From: Centrapalus pauciflorus
Taxonomy: Eukaryota; Streptophyta; Magnoliopsida; Asterales; Asteraceae
Length of the DNA: 64,000 nt
Direction: 5' to 3'
Assembly: GCA_020465985.1 (NCBI GenBank)
Contig: JAANYP010007214.1
Location: 62,001 to 126,000 of the forward strand
Made by a program: the position numbers and the translations under genes. Shown here piece after piece: positions 13,535-24,368 of the stretch (position 1 is its first letter; every line of letters begins with the position of its first letter). Under the pieces are notes generated by a model. It worked only from the letters and a program-made list of their open reading frames with translations, ran no database searches and had not been told where the DNA came from.

Positions 13535-16500
13535 ATGTCAGGATCAGGATCAGGTGACATACCAAACAACATGACCCCACAACAAATGTTCGAAATGATG
13601 CAACAATTGTTGGCCCAACACTCTGAGCAACAAAATGAAATAATGCAAGAACAGTTTCAGGCCAGAGATGAGGCCGAAGCTAAAAGACGTGTGATAAAAG
13701 AAATAAGCGAAAAGATAAACAAGTCCAGAACGATGAATCTGATTCTGATAACACAAACCCTGAAACCCAAATCGAGCAGCCAAAAGGTTGTAAATTTAAA
13801 GATTTTAAAGCGAGCGGTGCCCTGAACTTTGAGGGTACAGTAAATCCAATTCAGGCGATGGATTGGATCAGCCATACTGAAGAGATTTTCAGAATCTCTG
13901 ACTGCTTAGAATCGAAAAAGGTGAGCTATGCGTCTGCGTTGTTTGTTGGAGCTGCTCGTGCATGGTGGAAGACCCAGAGAAGTATCTATGGCGAAGAAGT
14001 TATACAGACTTTAGAGTGGAACCAGTTCCTAGATATGTTCAACGCGAAGTATTGTCCGATCGACCAACAAGATAAGATGGAGGTTCAACTGATGCAGCTG
14101 ACTCAGGGAACCAAAACTGTTGACGAATATGAGCATGAATTCTCACGACTGTGCGGCTACTCCTCGTATCAAGTAGCTACTGAGGAAAGGAAGATGAATA
14201 GATTCCGCGGAGGACTCAACCCAAGATACCGGCACCCGATGAGCGCGATAAAGTATAAGTCCTATCTAGAAATGGTGGAAGCGGCCAGACAGATCGAGAG
14301 AGGATACCTAGAGTATGGCGATCAGCTTTATGCTCCATCAGCTAATCCAACATGTCCTTCTCCTCCGAAGAAGCAGAGATTCGGCAGATTCTTCAGGCCA
14401 AACAAATCTCAGACCCAACAATCTCAACAATCCCAACCGAAAACGCAAGCCTACTCATTGACAAACGAGCCACGATTCTGCAAGAGATGCAGAAAATCCC
14501 ATATGGAATTGTGCAATCCAGATGATGTCACATGCTTTGCTTGCAACAGAATTGGTCACAGCAGTGAAGAGTGCCCACAGCAAGGACGCGGATGTGCGAA
14601 ATGCGGGAAAAGAGGACACTTCATGTATCAGTGTCGCAGCGGGCAACGAGGACAGTCACAGTCGTCAGCTGGAGGATCTACGATGAAGAGTTCAGCTGCT
14701 ACTCCGACCGCAAGGACTCGAGCATTTCAGATAACAGCAGAGGAAGCGAGAGAAACACCTGACGTAGTTACCGATACGTTCATGCTTAACTCAATCCCTG
14801 CTCACGTATTATTTGATTCTGGCGCTAGTCGTTCTTTTATATCGACTTCTTTCGCACAAAGATTATACGAATCTCCATCGAAGCTTCCCGTAGTACTTGA
14901 CATTGAGACAGCCAGTAACAGTTACGTTATGGCTGATTCTGTATACCGAAACTGCACTTTGCTCGTCGATAACATCGTATTCAACCTTGATCTCATTCCT
15001 ATTCCGTTGAAAGAGTTCGACGTCATTATCGGCATGGACTGGCTAATGAATAACGAGGCTACGTTCGTCTGCAATCGACGAATCATCAGAATTAAGTCTT
15101 CAGACGGCCGAGTATTGGAAATCAAAGGCGGGAAGCGAAAAGGTGCTAACTGCTTCATTTCTGTTGAAAAAGCGTATAAGTATTTATCTAAGGGTCACGA
15201 ATCTTATTTATGCTACGTCTCGTCTGAATCTATCTCTGAAGCCCAAAAATCTGATATTCCAATCGTCTGTGAGTTCCCAGACGTATTCCCTGATGACATA
15301 TCTGGAGTGCCACCGGAACGTCAAGTCGAATTCGGCATTGACTTAGTTCCTGGTGCGGCTCCCATTGCAAAAGCTCCTTACAGACTTGCACTTGCAGAAA
15401 TGCAGGAAATGTCAAATCAATTGCAAGAGCTGTTGGAAAAGGGGTTTATCCGACCGAATTCATCTCCGTGGGGTGCACCTGTCTTATTTGTCAAAAAGAA
15501 AGACGGAACTTTCCGTATGTGCATCGACTACCGCGAGTTGAACAAAGTTACTATAAAGAATAAATATCCTCTGCCCAGGATTGATGATCTGTTTGATCAG
15601 CTACAAGGAGCCAGCTACTTCTCGAAAATAGATCTTCGTTCTGGGTATCATCAGTTGAAAGTTAAAGATGAGGATGTTCCAAAGACAGCCTTCCGAACAA
15701 GATACAGTCATTACGAATTTCTCGTAATGCCATTCGGCTTAACAAATGCACCAGCGGCGTTCATGGACCTTATGAATCGCGTGTGCAGACCGATGCTGGA
15801 TAAGTCAGTTATCGTATTCATAGACGATATTCTGATTTACTCCAAAACGGAGGCTGATCATGCTATTCATTTGCGGCAATTGCTAGAGTTACTGAGAAAA
15901 GAAAGACTCTATGCAAAATTTTCTAAGTGCGAATTCTGGCTCAGACAGGTATAACTTTACATTGTCTTGAGCTATTTCTTAAGCGTTCTTTGATTGAACA
16001 AAACTTGAAACTCTACTTTATTGCTTTTATAGATTCAATTCCTTGGCCATGTTGTTTCTGGCAAAGGTATTTCCGTTGATCCGTCTAAAGTCGAGGCCGT
16101 TCAAAAATGGAAAACACCTCGCAATGCCTCCGAAATAAGAAGTTTCCTTGGATTGGCCGGTTATTATCGGCGATTCATAAAGGACTTCTCGAAGATTGCT
16201 GTGCCGCTTACAACGCTAACACGAAAGAATACACCTTTCGTATGGGCGGATAAACAGCAAGAGGCATTCGAAACTTTGAAACAAAAGCTTATTCAAGCGC
16301 CGATCCTAGCCTTACCAGAAGGCAATGATGACTTTGTCGTTTACAGCGACGCATCTGGTACTAGCATAGGATGTGTTCTGATGCAAAGGGGAAAAGTTAT
16401 TGCCTACGCTTCAAGGCAATTGAAAGACTACGAGAAAAGTGCACCAACTCATGATCTTGAGTTGGCTGCCATTACCTTTGCTCTAAAAATCTGGCGTCAT

Positions 16501-17160
16501 TATCTTTATGGGACTCGGTGTCATCTTTACACCGATCATAAGAGTCTCAAACATCTGTTTACTCAAAAGGATCTGAATATGAAACAGCGACGGTCCTTGG
16601 AGCTTATCAAGGACTATGATTGCGAGATCCTATATCATCCCGGCAAAGCTAATGTTGTCGCGGATGCTTTGAGTAGAAAAGTTTATCTAGAAAAGTGCTG
16701 CTATGCCCTAACTCCGGTTATATTCTCTTCTGATCTTATTGAAGACATCAGAGTTGCTCAAGCTGAAGCACTAAAAGAAGAGAATCTCTGTTCTGAAAAT
16801 CTTAAAGGGCAGCTACAATTTTTAACTCTGAATCATTTGGGACTTCATTGTCTCAAGGGAAACCGAATTTGGATCCCTAAGTATGGTTCAATCCGTAGCA
16901 CTCTTTTATTTGAAGCTCATAAGTCGAAATTATCTGTTCATCCTGGCAGCTCATAGATGTATTTTGATCTGAAAGCCGATTATTGGTGGCCAGGAATGAA
17001 GAAAGACATCGGTAAATGTGTTGAAAGCTGCAGAGTCTGTCAGATGGTAAAGGCAGAACACCAGAAACCCTTTGGGGATATGCAACCACTGCCAGTTCCT
17101 GAGTGGAAGTGGGAGCATATAACAATGGACTTTATCACGAAGTTGCCGAAGACCAAAAGA
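13535..17160 (+). pseudogene. Chromovirus gag-pol, broken, with RT intron
   Basis: Gag-Pol polyprotein of an LTR retrotransposon: particle assembly, protease, reverse transcription and integration. The start MSGSGSGDIPNN matches element C. A frameshift near 13690-13700 breaks gag, and the frame is recovered by 13858. Two CCHC knuckles lie at about 14540-14640, protease DSG near 14815, RT FIDD near 15820 and RNase H near 16340-16680. The HHCC integrase region begins near 16920. A GT-AG insertion at 15949-16032 splits the RT, and removing it restores the RQ-IQFLGHV junction in frame. A TAG at 16954-16956 replaces a Lys codon seen in element C. The integrase is lost after the LPKTKR motif. The copy is dead without repair, but the domain order is intact up to that point. 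Confidence 0.85.
15949..16032 (+). other. Putative 84-nt spliceosomal intron in RT
   Basis: The insertion starts GTATAAC and ends GCTTTTATAG, is T-rich, and sits between CAG and ATT codons (phase 0). With it present the frame hits TAA at once; with it removed the RT reads RQIQFLGHV, the usual chromovirus string. The corresponding segment in element C (29129-29209, 81 nt) is clearly more diverged than the flanking coding sequence, as expected for intron sequence. Splicing itself is inferred. Confidence 0.65.
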
Positions 17161-17259
17161 GTTGGCGATCTTCACTCGTCCATCACTCCCACTTGAAGTT
17201 AAGAGGTAGTAGGAGCCCTGGGTAGTCGTGGACCGATTAACGAAGTCAGCTCACTTCAT
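17161..17259 (+). other. Filler and junction between elements A and B
   Basis: After the LPKTKR motif, about 58 bp of unplaced sequence replace a short QHDSI-coding piece. Integrase sequence (WVVVDRLTKSAHF) then resumes and stops abruptly at about 17257, where LTR sequence of element B begins mid-LTR. This looks like repair with filler DNA rather than a clean insertion. Confidence 0.55.
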
Positions 17260-18380
17260 TGGGTCGTGTTTCGGTTGGGTTTTCGGGGTCCGGTTGGGAT
17301 TGTGTGTCGAGTTCAGTTCGGTTAAAGGGTCGTGTTTGGGTTTGTTTTATATGTTGATTGGAGTTCGTGGGTTTCGTTGAAACTGTTTGAGTCTGTGTTG
17401 GATATGAGTTCATTGTGAGTCGGTTATATGTGTTGACTGGGATTAAGATTAATTGTTTGAGATCCGTATTATTGCAGGGACAAGCCGATCGCGAGGTGAA
17501 CCGAATCAGAGACCGTAGAGTTAGGGATTGAGACGGGTTGTCTGACAGTCAGGCGAGTACTCGAGTCCTTTTTAAACCCGGGATCGTTTTTGCGAGTCGT
17601 AGCCGTGTACCTGTTAGTGTATGTGTATATTGTGCAATGTGTGTGAGACAGGGACGCGGGCGCCAGGTATGATTCTGTTCTCATATATGTGTTATATGTG
17701 CATGAGATGAGATCCAATCCGGGGTCCGTGATGAGTTCCATACGGACGGTGATTCGCGATGGGTTATCGCACGGGTTGACTGTCCCTAACAGTCCTTAGG
17801 GCGTGTATACACGGCAGGGCCTGTAGCCGGTTCGCGCCTGTGCTATAGGGTTGTGGCTAACCACCGCGGCCGCGGTCGTTAGCTGGGGAAGGGTCCCCCT
17901 TCAGTGATTCTGTGCAGGGCTTGGGATCTCATGCTATGTATTCATACCTGTATTGAGATGTTGATTGCCAGGGATAGAGATTGAGCTTGTGTTGTGTGTA
18001 TGTGCTATGTGTATGCATGTTATGTGTTTACTGTGCAGAGTCTAACCCTCGCGTACTCACGAGCTTTCGAGCTTACGTATTCGAGTCTGCCATGTTCAGG
18101 GTATCAGTGACGGGATCAGTAGCTGTGCTTGTTGATATGGGATCGGGAATTATCTGGGAAGCTTTGTGTTAGCTTTGTGTAATGATCTGATCAGTATTAT
18201 ATATGTTAGCAGCTTTTGGGCTTATGTAACTAGCGGATTATATGTTAATAGTGTTTATATAAAATTTAAATTATCAACGATTACAGTTTATCCTGTGACT
18301 GTGCATGATAGAGTTATTGAGATGTTGCCACTTGTGTATTGTATTGACGTGGCTTTTCCGGGTTCGGGGAGGGTGTTACA
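17260..18380 (+). repeat. 5' LTR of element B, 5'-truncated
   Basis: It begins inside the LTR at a position equal to 21700 of the 3' LTR, so about 850 bp are missing. It ends GGGTGTTACA, followed by the PBS. It keeps about 600 bp (17355-17968) that the 3' LTR lacks, including a GC-rich GCGGCCGCGG palindrome near 17868. Confidence 0.75.
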
Positions 18381-18383
18381 GCA

Positions 18384-18395
18384 TGGTATCAGAGC
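18384..18395 (+). other. Primer binding site of element B
   Basis: TGGTATCAGAGC lies three bases after the LTR end; it is of the initiator-Met-tRNA type. Confidence 0.85.
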
Positions 18396-18564
18396 TTGTG
18401 GTTTGAAGTCTGAGTATCATTAGTGGATGCTTAACTTAAACCTTGTTTCGATCCATGGGGGATCCATTGCGATTGATTTTAGTGGAGTTAACTAACTTGG
18501 CTTAGTGTATAACGCTGGGTGATTTATCTGTGGTTCTCAATTGTTTTGGTTTGTGCAGATAGTT

Positions 18565-19911
18565 ATGGCAGATCAGGGCGAGGGATCCGGCGCGGGCAAG
18601 CCGGCAGGGGACGAGTTTATTCGCAAGTCAGAGCTTCTGGGGGTATTGACTGAGTTTTACAGGCAGCAGAGAGAGCAGGAGCGGGGACAGGATCAGGGAA
18701 TGGGACCACGTGCTGGGGGTGGTCAGGATACGGTTACGGGTGCCTCTTCATCTACGTCTCGGCGAGGGGGTTCGTTTAAGGATTTCATGACCGGGAATCC
18801 GCCAGAGTTTAGAGGTGGGGGTGAGCCAGGGATGGCTATGGCATGGGAGCGCGAGGTAGAGGCTGCTTTTCGGGTTGCGCATGTGGAGCCAAAAGATATG
18901 GTGGGATATGCAGCTTATCTGTTGAGGGGAGGGGCATCTCAGTGGTGGAAATCTATCGAGTCGGCTATGACTTCTTCTGCGGCTTATGCGATGAAGTGGA
19001 ACCAGTTTAGAGCTGTGTTTGAGCTGCAGTATATTCCCAGAGACGAAAGGCGGGAGATGGAGCGTCGGTTTTTACATCTACAGCAGGGCGAGATGACAGT
19101 GCAGAAGTATGTGGACCAGTTTAATGAATATTCGCAGTTTGCCACCCATCACATCGCCACCGAGCAGCGAAAGGTCGATGCGTTCATTGATGGACTGCGA
19201 GCAGATATTAGAGAGTTCGTTGGGATGCACGAGACTCCTACCTTCGCCAGAGCGTTAGAGATGGCCCGCATCAGAGAGCGGGAGATAGCTAAGCAGAGAG
19301 AGGACCCATCCTTTCAGCGTCGACGTGTGAGGACTCCCGAGCGGTCCTCGAGAGACCGGAGGCATTCCAGAGACGATTCCAGGGAGAGACCTTCGGGCCA
19401 GAGTTCGAGAGACCGGCGAGACAGAGATAGAGATAGAGACAGGGATAGGGAGCGGAGGTCGAGTGGACCGGGGCAGAGCCAGCGATCTGATAGTCAGAGT
19501 CAGAGATAGAGTTCGCGATATACAGGGCAGAGCCAGAGCAGTGTGGGGCAGATGCCTCGAGATGGAGGCAATAGGGGAGACAGTTCGACTGGAGATCGGG
19601 AGTGCCCGATATGTCACCGTCGCCATAGTGGGCCGTGTGTGCCCAGGTGTTATCGATGCGGTCAGCGGGGGCATGCTGCCGCCACGTGTACAGTCCCAGA
19701 GCCGTTGTGCTTCCGTTGTGGGAGGCCGGGATACAGAGTGCGAGATTGTCCAGAGCCGGGACCAGCGGTACAGGGTGCGAGTTCCAGTGGGGCCAGAGCG
19801 GAACCGTTGTCATCCGGTCATCATGATACTAGGGCAAGGGGCCGGGTCTTTCAGGCGACTGCAGAGGAAGCTCGAGATGCAACTGATATGGTTTCGGGTA
19901 TGTCTTTCTGA
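18565..19911 (+). pseudogene. Retrotransposon gag of element B
   Basis: The start chosen is the ATG at 18565 (MADQGEGSG), after a short upstream in-frame extension without ATG. The core retrotransposon-gag domain lies around 18780-19270, with a QWWKSIE motif and a FELQYIPRDERREMERRF-type stretch. An Arg/Asp/Ser-rich basic tail follows to 19506. A TAG at 19507-19509 interrupts the frame. The same frame continues to 19911 with two CCHC knuckles (CYRCGQRGHAAATC and CFRCGRPGYRVRDC, the latter with Tyr in place of His) and a VFQATAEEARDATD motif that normally leads into protease. The frame stops exactly where protease should start. Gag binds RNA and forms particles; this copy would give only the N-terminal part unless the stop is read through. 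Confidence 0.75.
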
Positions 19912-20830
19912 ACTTGCTTTGCATGTGTGTTCAGTCATGGGGTGGGCCGTTGGTATATGTTCGTGAGATTGTGTATGTTCTATGCGTGCAATTGCCTTGT
20001 TATGTTTGTGATTATGGGGTTCAGTGGCAGAGGTGTGGGATTGTTGAGATATGTATGTGGTGTCAATGTGTTAGCTTCGGATTTATTGTGACCAGGGCCT
20101 CCGAGTTCAGAATTATGTCTTGTTAGTGGATCAATCATGTTGAGTATATGAGCTATAGGAGTAATCATTGTGAACGTGTTTGTGATGTCCTAGTGGATTG
20201 ATCCTTCTAATAGTGGATTATCATATCGATAGTGGATTCAAATTCTTGTGTGTGCTACCCATATCTATGATATTGCGTTTTATGAGATGTGTTTATCTGT
20301 TGCGGTGAAAAGAGTCGAGAGTTCTGTTGTGATAGTGGATTAGTCTATTGAGAGTGGATTTAATCCCTTTATGAGTCTAACCATGTTTATGAGTCGTGTT
20401 TAGCGATTCGATGGAAATGTCTTTATGTGTTGTGTTAGTGGATGATCTATATAGAGCTATGCGAGCATGTGATGAAAGAGAGCGAAGATCGATGGATTGA
20501 GATCGTATGTGGATTGAGTGGCTTATGAAGTGACGCCACGAGAAGACTCTGTGAATAGAGGATATACCTGTTGCAGGAATGCGAATTAGGGGATTTAACC
20601 GAGTTATTAGTGGATTGTCTAATTTAGCTAAAGATTCGAGGGAGTTGACTTACTTCGAGAGTTGAAATAAAGACGTGTATTAGTGATGATTGTGCCATTC
20701 AGAATTCAAATGCGAATTTATCCGGATTGTTAATAGTTATATCGAGAATCACGAGTCAACAGTTTCGGGGATTTAATATAGAGATGTGTATTTGCGAATG
20801 ACTTGCGATAGATTCCGGGGACGGAATCTC
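19912..20830 (+). other. Non-coding tail of element B with TAGTGGATT array
   Basis: No pol domain is present. GTATGT, a perfect plant 5' splice donor, lies at the gag end (about 19897-19902), and a TTGCAG acceptor-like site near 20576. At least ten copies of TAGTGGATT or one-mismatch variants are scattered from 20122 onward and continue into the 3' LTR (20888, 20938, 20991). Confidence 0.6.
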
Positions 20831-20847
20831 TTTAAGAGGGGAGGATT
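20831..20847 (+). other. Polypurine tract of element B
   Basis: A purine-rich AAGAGGGGAGGA run directly precedes the TGTAACATCC start of the 3' LTR; it is the expected primer for plus-strand synthesis. Confidence 0.75.
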
Positions 20848-22219
20848 TGTAACATCCCATTTTCGAGATAATTGCATGGAATTATTTTAGTGGATGTCTA
20901 AATAATTATTATTGTGTTGGACCAATGAGATCCCGAATAGTGGATTATGCGTGTCGGGTTTGTGAGTTACGTGTTTCCGGGTAATTAATTTAGTGGATTA
21001 ATTACATAATTGAGTTCGTGAAATTAATTGGGTTAAGTGGATATTAATTGTGAAATTGGGGTATCGGGTTTGGGTTATGGGGTCGGAACGCGCCAAAAAT
21101 AGAAAATTATATGTACGTTCTCATCCTTTTCTTCCTTCTTCTTTTGGAATGTGTGTGCAAGTGTGTTTAGAGTGTGTGATGTGTGTGTAAAGGGGAGCAT
21201 TAGCAGGAGAAGAGTTTCATCAAGATTTGGGAGCTGAAATCGGACCTTCATCTTCTTGTTTGAAGTTCTTGAGGTTTGAGGTAAGAATTTGTAATTTTGT
21301 GGCATAAATTCAAGGTGTGTATATGTGATAGTGAGGTTTTAGTTTCTGAAAGTTTATGGGTTGATTGTACATGAGTTATGGGCGTTTTGATGCTGGAAAA
21401 TCGAGTTTGGGGTGTTATTCCCCTGATTTCCGCCATGAAAATCGAACAGGGAAGCTGGAGCTACAGCGAGCGCGGCCGCGATGGGGGGTGGCGCGACCGC
21501 GATGCGGGCGCGGCCGCGGTCCGCGATCGGGGCAGGGTGGTCGGGTCGGTTTTGGGGCTTCGGGGGTGCGTTGGAGCTGTATTTTGAGTCGTGTTTGTTT
21601 ATAATAGTTGTGTTTAAGTTAGGTGATCTATCGGTTGGATTCCGTTGGGGTTCATGGGTCGGATTTGATCGAGTTCTCGGAGTTTTGTTGGGTTGTTTAT
21701 TGGGTCGTGTTTCGGTTGGGTTTTCGGGGTCCGGTTGGGATTGTGTGTCGAGTTCAGTTCGGTTAAAGGGTCGTGTTTGGGTTTGTTTTATATGTTGATT
21801 CTGTGCAGGGATAGAGATTGAGCTTGTGTTGTGTGTATGTGCTATGTGTATGCATGTTATGTGTTTACTGTGCAGAGTCTAACCCTCGCGTACTCACAAG
21901 CTTTCGAGCTTACGTATTCGAGTCTGCCATGTTCAGGGTATCAGTGACGGGATCAGTAGCTGTGCTTGTTGATCTGGGATCGGGAATTATCTTGGAAGCT
22001 TTGTGTTAGCTTTGTGTAATGATCTGATCAGTATTATTTATGTTAGCAGCTTTTGGGCTTATGTAACTAGCGGATTATATGTTAATAGTGTTTATATAAA
22101 AGTTTTAAATTATCAGTGATTACAGTTTATCCTGTGACATGTGCATGATAGAGTTATTGAGATGTTGCCACTTGTGTATTGTATTGACGTGGCTTTTTCG
22201 GGTTCGGGGAGGGTGTTAC
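20848..22219 (+). repeat. 3' LTR of element B, internally deleted
   Basis: It starts TGTAACATCCC and ends GGGTGTTAC, lacking the final A. Compared with the 5' LTR it lacks about 604 bp in two steps, each between 5-bp microhomologies (TGATT and CAGGG). A GC-rich CGCGGCCGC-type block lies at 21470-21535, in contrast to the AT-rich surroundings. Confidence 0.8.
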
Positions 22220-22374
22220 GCGAAGCTAGTAAGCCTAACAACATAGAGCTAGGAAAACATAGGAGCTAGAATGACGAGGATCGAAAGTTCGACTAGAATT
22301 TCGGATATGGCTTCTTAAAAAATTTGGAAGTTCGACTAGAATTTCAGTAATTGATGCTAAATATGGTGGCTTAA
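22220..22374. other. Short spacer before the MULE
   Basis: 155 bp with no gene. GAAGTTCGACTAGAATTTC occurs twice in near-identical form (one copy begins GAAAGTTCG). It does not continue element A, so the 3' half of A is absent here. Confidence 0.5.
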
Positions 22375-22383
22375 TTACAATTA

Positions 22384-23130
22384 GGGTAAATTACAAACTT
22401 CGTCCCTGTGGTTTATTAGTAATTATGGATTGGGTCTTTTAACTTTAAAAATTACACTGACGGTTCTTGTGGTTGAAGTTTTGTTACGGATATGGACTTT
22501 TGGTCATTTCAAATGACCATTTTACCCTTACTAGTTTAATAATTATTATTAATGTTGTTGTTGTTATTATTATTTTACAATTATAAAATAATAAAATAAT
22601 TCAAAATAATTTTAAAATCAGTAAAATTAATTTAGTGTAGCACACATGAAAATAAATAATAATTTTTTTAAAGATATACGAATAATTATTATCAATTAAA
22701 AACTAAATATCAACGTTTTGAGTTTAGATTTATTAAAATAAAATGTAAACCTTCTGAAAATCATAAAATAAACTATTTTTATTAAGTATTCTTTTTTTTT
22801 TATCTTTTTTACGTTAAATGATTTTTAATAATGATTAAAATATCTATAATAACATATAATTTGTTATTATATCATTTTGATACTTAAAAACTAAAAGTAA
22901 AATAGTCTTATAAATTTAGGTTTCCTTTTTATTTATTGTTGAAAAAATTAAACGTTTTCATTAATAATAAAACTAAAATTTTAAATATTTTGATAAACAA
23001 TAAATAAGTTTTACGTTTTTGAAGTTTTTTGATAGTTTTGTATAACTTTTCTAAAAACATATAAAAAATAACTTTTTAAAAATAAACTTTTCAAGACAAT
23101 TAAAGTTTTGAGTAAATTACACAAATGGTC
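22384..23130 (+). repeat. Left arm (long TIR) of the MULE
   Basis: It pairs in inverted orientation with 35480-36020: the terminal 150 bp match closely (GTCCCTGTGGTTTA, CTTGTGGTTGAAGTTTTGTTACG) and the AT-rich remainder matches more loosely. A second terminus-like string, GAGTAAATTACACAAATGG, appears at its inner edge (23113). Confidence 0.75.
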
Positions 23131-23214
23131 CCTGTGGCGAACATAAATAATACTGATCAGATGTAAGCGAATAAACTTTTCAAGACAATTAAAGTTTTGA
23201 GTAAATAACTTTTT

Positions 23215-24166
23215 AACCGTGGTTCATTTGTAAGCGAATAAGCTTGAACTTTCTGTGGCGAACTGTATTGTTGAGATTGTTGGGGTTGCTGGGACTGCGA
23301 CTTGTTGGGCTTAAAGAATCTGCCGAATCTTTGCTTCTTTGGGGGAGATGGACAAGTCGGGTTCATTGATGGAGCATAGAGTTGATCACCGTATTTAAAT
23401 ATCCTCTCTCAATCTGCCTTGCCGCTTCAACCATTTCGAGATACGAATTGTACTTTATTGCGCTCATTGGGTGTCGATATTTCGGGTTAAGTCCTCCACG
23501 AAATCGGTTCATCTTTCTTTCTTCAGTAGCTACCTGATATGAAGAATATCCACAGAGCCGTGAGAATTCGTGCTCGTACTCGTCTACAGTCTTAGTTCCT
23601 TGGGTTAACTGCAACAGTTGAACTTCCATCTTGTCTTGTTGATCCGCAGGACAATACTTCGCGTTGAACATTTCAAGAAACTGTTCCCATTCAAGAGTCT
23701 GGATGACCTCCTCGCCATAAATACTTCTCTGGGTTTTCCACCAGGCACGGGCAGCACCCACGAACAGAGAAGATGCATAACTCACTTTCTTGGACTCCAA
23801 GCAATCGGAGATTCTGAAAATTTCTTCAGTGTGGCTTATCCAATCCATCGCCTGGATTGGGTTGACTGTACCCTCGAAGTTAAGGGCACCGCTAGCTTTA
23901 AAATCCTTGAACTTACAGCCTTTCGGCTGCTCAATTTGGGCATTCGGAGTAGAGTTATCAGAATCAGATTCATCGTTCTGGATTTGTTTATCTTTTCTTT
24001 TGTTCTTTTTGTCAGCGCGTCTTTTTGCTTCGGCCTCATCTCTAGCCTGAAGCTGTTCTTGCATATACTTATTTTGTTGTTCAGAATGCTGAGCTAGTAG
24101 TTGTTGCATCATTTCATACATTTGTTGTGGGGTCATGTTGTTGGGAATGTCACCTGATCCTGACAT
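23215..24166 (-). pseudogene. Second, partial gag copy of element C
   Basis: This minus-strand gag is almost identical to the first third of the full gag-pol at 26987-31642. It starts at MSGSGDIPNN (24166), carries the gag core with AWWKTQRS, shifts frame near 23395 by a small deletion, and ends at the SLTNEPRF region just before the zinc knuckles. It lies downstream of the middle LTR, so the arrangement is LTR, gag-pol, LTR, gag fragment. This fits a tandem dimer formed by LTR recombination and later truncated. It cannot make a full Gag. Confidence 0.8.
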
Positions 24167-24353
24167 CTTTACTGAAAATTAAAAATCATTTAACTATCAG
24201 TTTATAGACTTAGATCTATGTACCCTTTTTCCCCATCCTAACAGTCTGTACATCCTATCTCAGTTCAAACCACCTAAATGATCGATACATATGTATTGCT
24301 TCAGTTTGAGACCAAGTATTACTCTCGTAATACTTGATTCACTCAAACTATGG

Positions 24354-24365
24354 GCTCTGATACCA
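24354..24365 (-). other. PBS downstream of middle LTR
   Basis: The minus strand reads TGGTATCAGAGC three bases after the LTR end. Its presence shows that the middle LTR is also the 5' LTR of a second, truncated unit. Confidence 0.8.
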
Positions 24366-24368
24366 TCC

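Larger units (their letters stand above)
17260..22219 (+). mobile_element. Gag-only Gypsy element B (TR-GAG-like)
   Basis: The element has a 5'-truncated LTR (17260-18380), PBS, gag with CCHC knuckles, a non-coding 0.9-kb tail, a polypurine tract and a 3' LTR (20848-22219). No protease, RT or integrase sequence follows gag, matching the TR-GAG type of non-autonomous LTR element. A solo LTR of the same family lies at 43909-45696 on the other strand. No target duplication can be seen because both ends are damaged. Confidence 0.75.

Noticed and set aside
19255..19813. Minus-strand frames over gag of element B
   Set aside because: Shadows of the Arg/Asp-rich gag tail.
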